In this document: piece after piece, positions 62,373 through 64,000 of the stretch
Layout: each line of letters opens with the position of its first letter
How positions within the stretch are numbered: the stretch's first letter is position 1
The notes under the pieces: generated by a model
The model's database searches: none
Told to the model about the DNA's origin: nothing
What the model saw: the letters and a program-made list of their open reading frames with translations, nothing else
NCBI GenBank assembly: GCA_949316235.1
Contig: OX438741.1
Location: 13,517,124-13,581,123, forward strand
Source: Oegoconia quadripuncta
Lineage: Eukaryota > Arthropoda > Insecta > Lepidoptera > Autostichidae
Reading direction: 5' to 3'
Length of the DNA: 64,000 nucleotides
Made by a program: the position numbers and the translations under genes

Positions 62373-62827
62373 CACACATAACAACCGAATCGCCGCCATT
62401 AAAGAAGGGCCTTTGTTCTGCATTTGGATACTTTATGGGCCGATTATGAAAAAAACCTAAATCATACATTGCCCAATCTAGCCCGCATTTAGACCCATTG
62501 CAACAAGCCAACTAAGCTAAACACATACCATCAAAATTTGCATCAATCATCAAATAGCATCTCCGTAAATCCACTCCGGCACAGTTTCCTCATTGGCTAA
62601 TTGACAGCTCGCCGCACGATTGGGTGATTTCCACCAATCACGGCTCGTTATTTTGAATTTAAGCTCTCGTGAGTTATGAATCACGAGTGCGCATTTTCTT
62701 TTTGATTGCCGCTCGATTTGATTGTTACTTTCTATAAAGTTTCAAATTTATCTACTAAGTTGTATGAAGCATTGTCTATGGATATTTTTTCAAAATGGAT
62801 TCTCTAATATCGTCATTTGGAGGCTCC
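62373..62827. other. Stretch without recognisable gene
   Basis: It contains two CCAAT-type words ('cattggctaatt' and 'caccaatcacgg', about 62592-62640). The inverted 'ctctcgtgagttatgaatca'/'cacgag' follows at 62665-62690. Promoter-like words alone are not enough to call a promoter. Confidence 0.35.
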
Positions 62828-62990
62828 ACTGAAAACCAGCGTTGTAGTGAACGGCTGCAACCCATGCTGAGTTGGAGACCTTTTTACTTACCGACTCATA
62901 GTCACACCAAGTTATCACACCAGTGTTACAAACAGGATTCTTTTTCTTGTTAGTCACACTACTAATTTTTCCACACCATTTATTGTATTT
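62828..62990 (+). mobile_element. Type M retroposon fragment
   Basis: 'actgaaaaccagcgttgtag' and 'caacccatgctgagttggag', then 'accatttattgtatttattc'. Confidence 0.5.
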
Positions 62991-63036
62991 ATTCCCTAAC
63001 TAGTGCTGTCCTAGCCTGTCCTGTCCTGTAAAATGG

Positions 63037-63653
63037 ATCCCACCAAAAACATTCTGTAAAAACTAGCCAAGTCTCGATGGAGCTGCTTGATTATCTCTAA
63101 AAAGTAATGAAATCTATACAAAGTCGTGCCAAGTGTAAGGTTCCTTACTGCGATTTCTTTATTATTATAGTTAATGTTGTGTGACTTGGCCGTTGAAGGG
63201 TACACAGGGGTACAAAACCAGGTGCTCCATGACACCATTGCACCAATCTGTCGCCAGAACCGCTACGCATTGACGACGGAAAATTGCCACTTGGAAAACG
63301 TTGATTCAATAACCAGTCAATTGTAGGCTTGATAAAGCCACTAACGTATAAAGAATGTTATGTAAACGCCACACAGATTATTCGCTAATAGTTTGCCGTT
63401 GAACATTCTTAATAACATAATTAATAGCGGTTCTGGCGACAGATTGGTGCAATGGTGTCATGGAGCACCTGGTCTTGTACCCCTGTGTACCCTTCAGCGG
63501 CCAAGTCACACAACATTAACTATAATAATAAAAAAATCGCAGTAAGGAACCTTACACTTGGCACGACTTTGTATAGATTTCATTACTTTTTAGAGATAAT
63601 CAAGCAGCTCCATCGAGACTTGGCTAGTTTTTACAGAATGTTTTTGGTGGGAT
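63037..63653. mobile_element. 617-bp foldback element with 229-bp arms
   Basis: Arms 63037-63265 and 63425-63653 are near-perfect reverse complements with only a few substitutions (for example 'gtacacaggggtacaaaacc' against 'ggtcttgtacccctgtgtac'). The spacer is 159 bp of unique sequence. Both arms give the same small ORF, which therefore is a by-product. No terminal duplication was seen. Confidence 0.85.
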
Positions 63654-63665
63654 TTCACTTCTTTT

Positions 63666-63708
63666 TGTAGAAACGTGGGCATATTATATATATGCCCACG
63701 TTTCTACA
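63666..63708. repeat. 43-bp perfect palindrome
   Basis: 19-bp arms 'tgtagaaacgtgggcatat' around TATAT. It begins 12 bp after the foldback and forms the 3' part of the OTU-like ORF on the minus strand. Confidence 0.9.
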
Positions 63709-63849
63709 AATATACTTGATACTGCAAGTTGAGTCAGTTCTACCATACACCAAGAAAGATATTGAATGGAAGAGACAAGACCCGTCTTTGGGCATACCAA
63801 CTACTTGGTAGCCACTAAGTTCATCGTCGTCTTTTAATATTATCGACAT
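63709..63849 (-). pseudogene. OTU cysteine-protease N-terminal fragment
   Basis: The minus-strand ORF starts at Met 63849 and reads 'GYQVVGMPKDGSCLFHSISF' then 'LVYGRTDST'. 'DG-S/N-C-L-F-x-S-x-S' is the catalytic-cysteine motif of OTU-type deubiquitinating peptidases (D22, C25 here). The fold normally needs about 100 more residues and a C-terminal histidine. These are missing because the frame runs into the palindrome and foldback DNA. Either a mobile-element-borne OTU or a broken host gene; upstream exons may lie beyond the window. Confidence 0.6.
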
Positions 63850-64000
63850 TTTTTACGATAATTATTATCTTGCGAAATCAAACACAATTAAACTCAACGA
63901 CCTTTAGTATATGGACAACAAATCAGAAATACCGATAATATTTAGACTAAAACCTACTTATATCTTTAAGACTTCTTTTGTCTTAATAAAAAAAACTTAA

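Noticed and set aside
62590..62645. CCAAT-like words as a promoter
   Set aside because: There is no nearby open reading frame, CpG island or splice donor comparable to 48480-48800.
63011..63670. Two similar 72-75-codon ORFs on opposite strands as a duplicated gene pair
   Set aside because: They are the two arms of one inverted repeat. Neither has known motifs and both end in arm-external sequence.

Overview
The window looks like a piece of insect nuclear genome, most likely from a moth or butterfly. It is AT-rich and packed with small tRNA-derived SINEs, 5'-truncated non-LTR retrotransposon ends with short microsatellite tails, and TA- or TWA-target miniature inverted-repeat elements. The few long coding regions all belong to mobile elements. 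I found no gene that can be confidently assigned to the host. There is no rRNA gene, and every tRNA-like box sits in a SINE.

Layout. 1-30 kb: a mosaic of two abundant tRNA-derived SINE families, called A and B here, with Tourist-like (PIF/Harbinger-type) MITEs, LINE 3' ends and short dispersed repeats. Notable items are a Tourist-like MITE holding four 83-bp tandem repeats (11.4-11.8 kb) and two 5S-rRNA-like SINE heads (9.6 and 14.8 kb). 30.6-38.5 kb: the most interesting object, a 7,886-bp DNA transposon with CACTG termini. It has split a SINE B copy exactly and duplicated a TA dinucleotide. It carries two minus-strand genes: a six-exon gene for a 544-residue SAM-domain protein, and downstream of it a long intact zinc-finger/DDE transposase ORF that I assign to the CMC (CACTA/Mirage/Chapaev) group. 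38.5-58 kb: again a SINE/LINE mosaic with several insertions datable by nesting, a mariner-type MITE pair (25.4 and 50.4 kb), two RTE-type LINE ends meeting tail to tail (51.4-52.0 kb), and a possible host promoter plus first exon (48.5-48.8 kb). 58.2-61.7 kb: a long minus-strand LINE with an uninterrupted 973-codon endonuclease/reverse-transcriptase ORF, 5'-truncated in ORF1. 62-64 kb: SINE remnants, a 617-bp foldback with 229-bp arms, a 43-bp palindrome and the start of an OTU-protease-like ORF.

How the parts work together. The transposase and the SAM-domain protein share one pair of termini, one strand and one insertion event, so they are best read as the transposase and a passenger or accessory protein of one element. 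The long LINE ORF is the likely retrotransposition source for the related tails scattered through the window. The SINEs depend on such LINE machinery. Family assignments rest on motif recognition by eye; no database search was possible.
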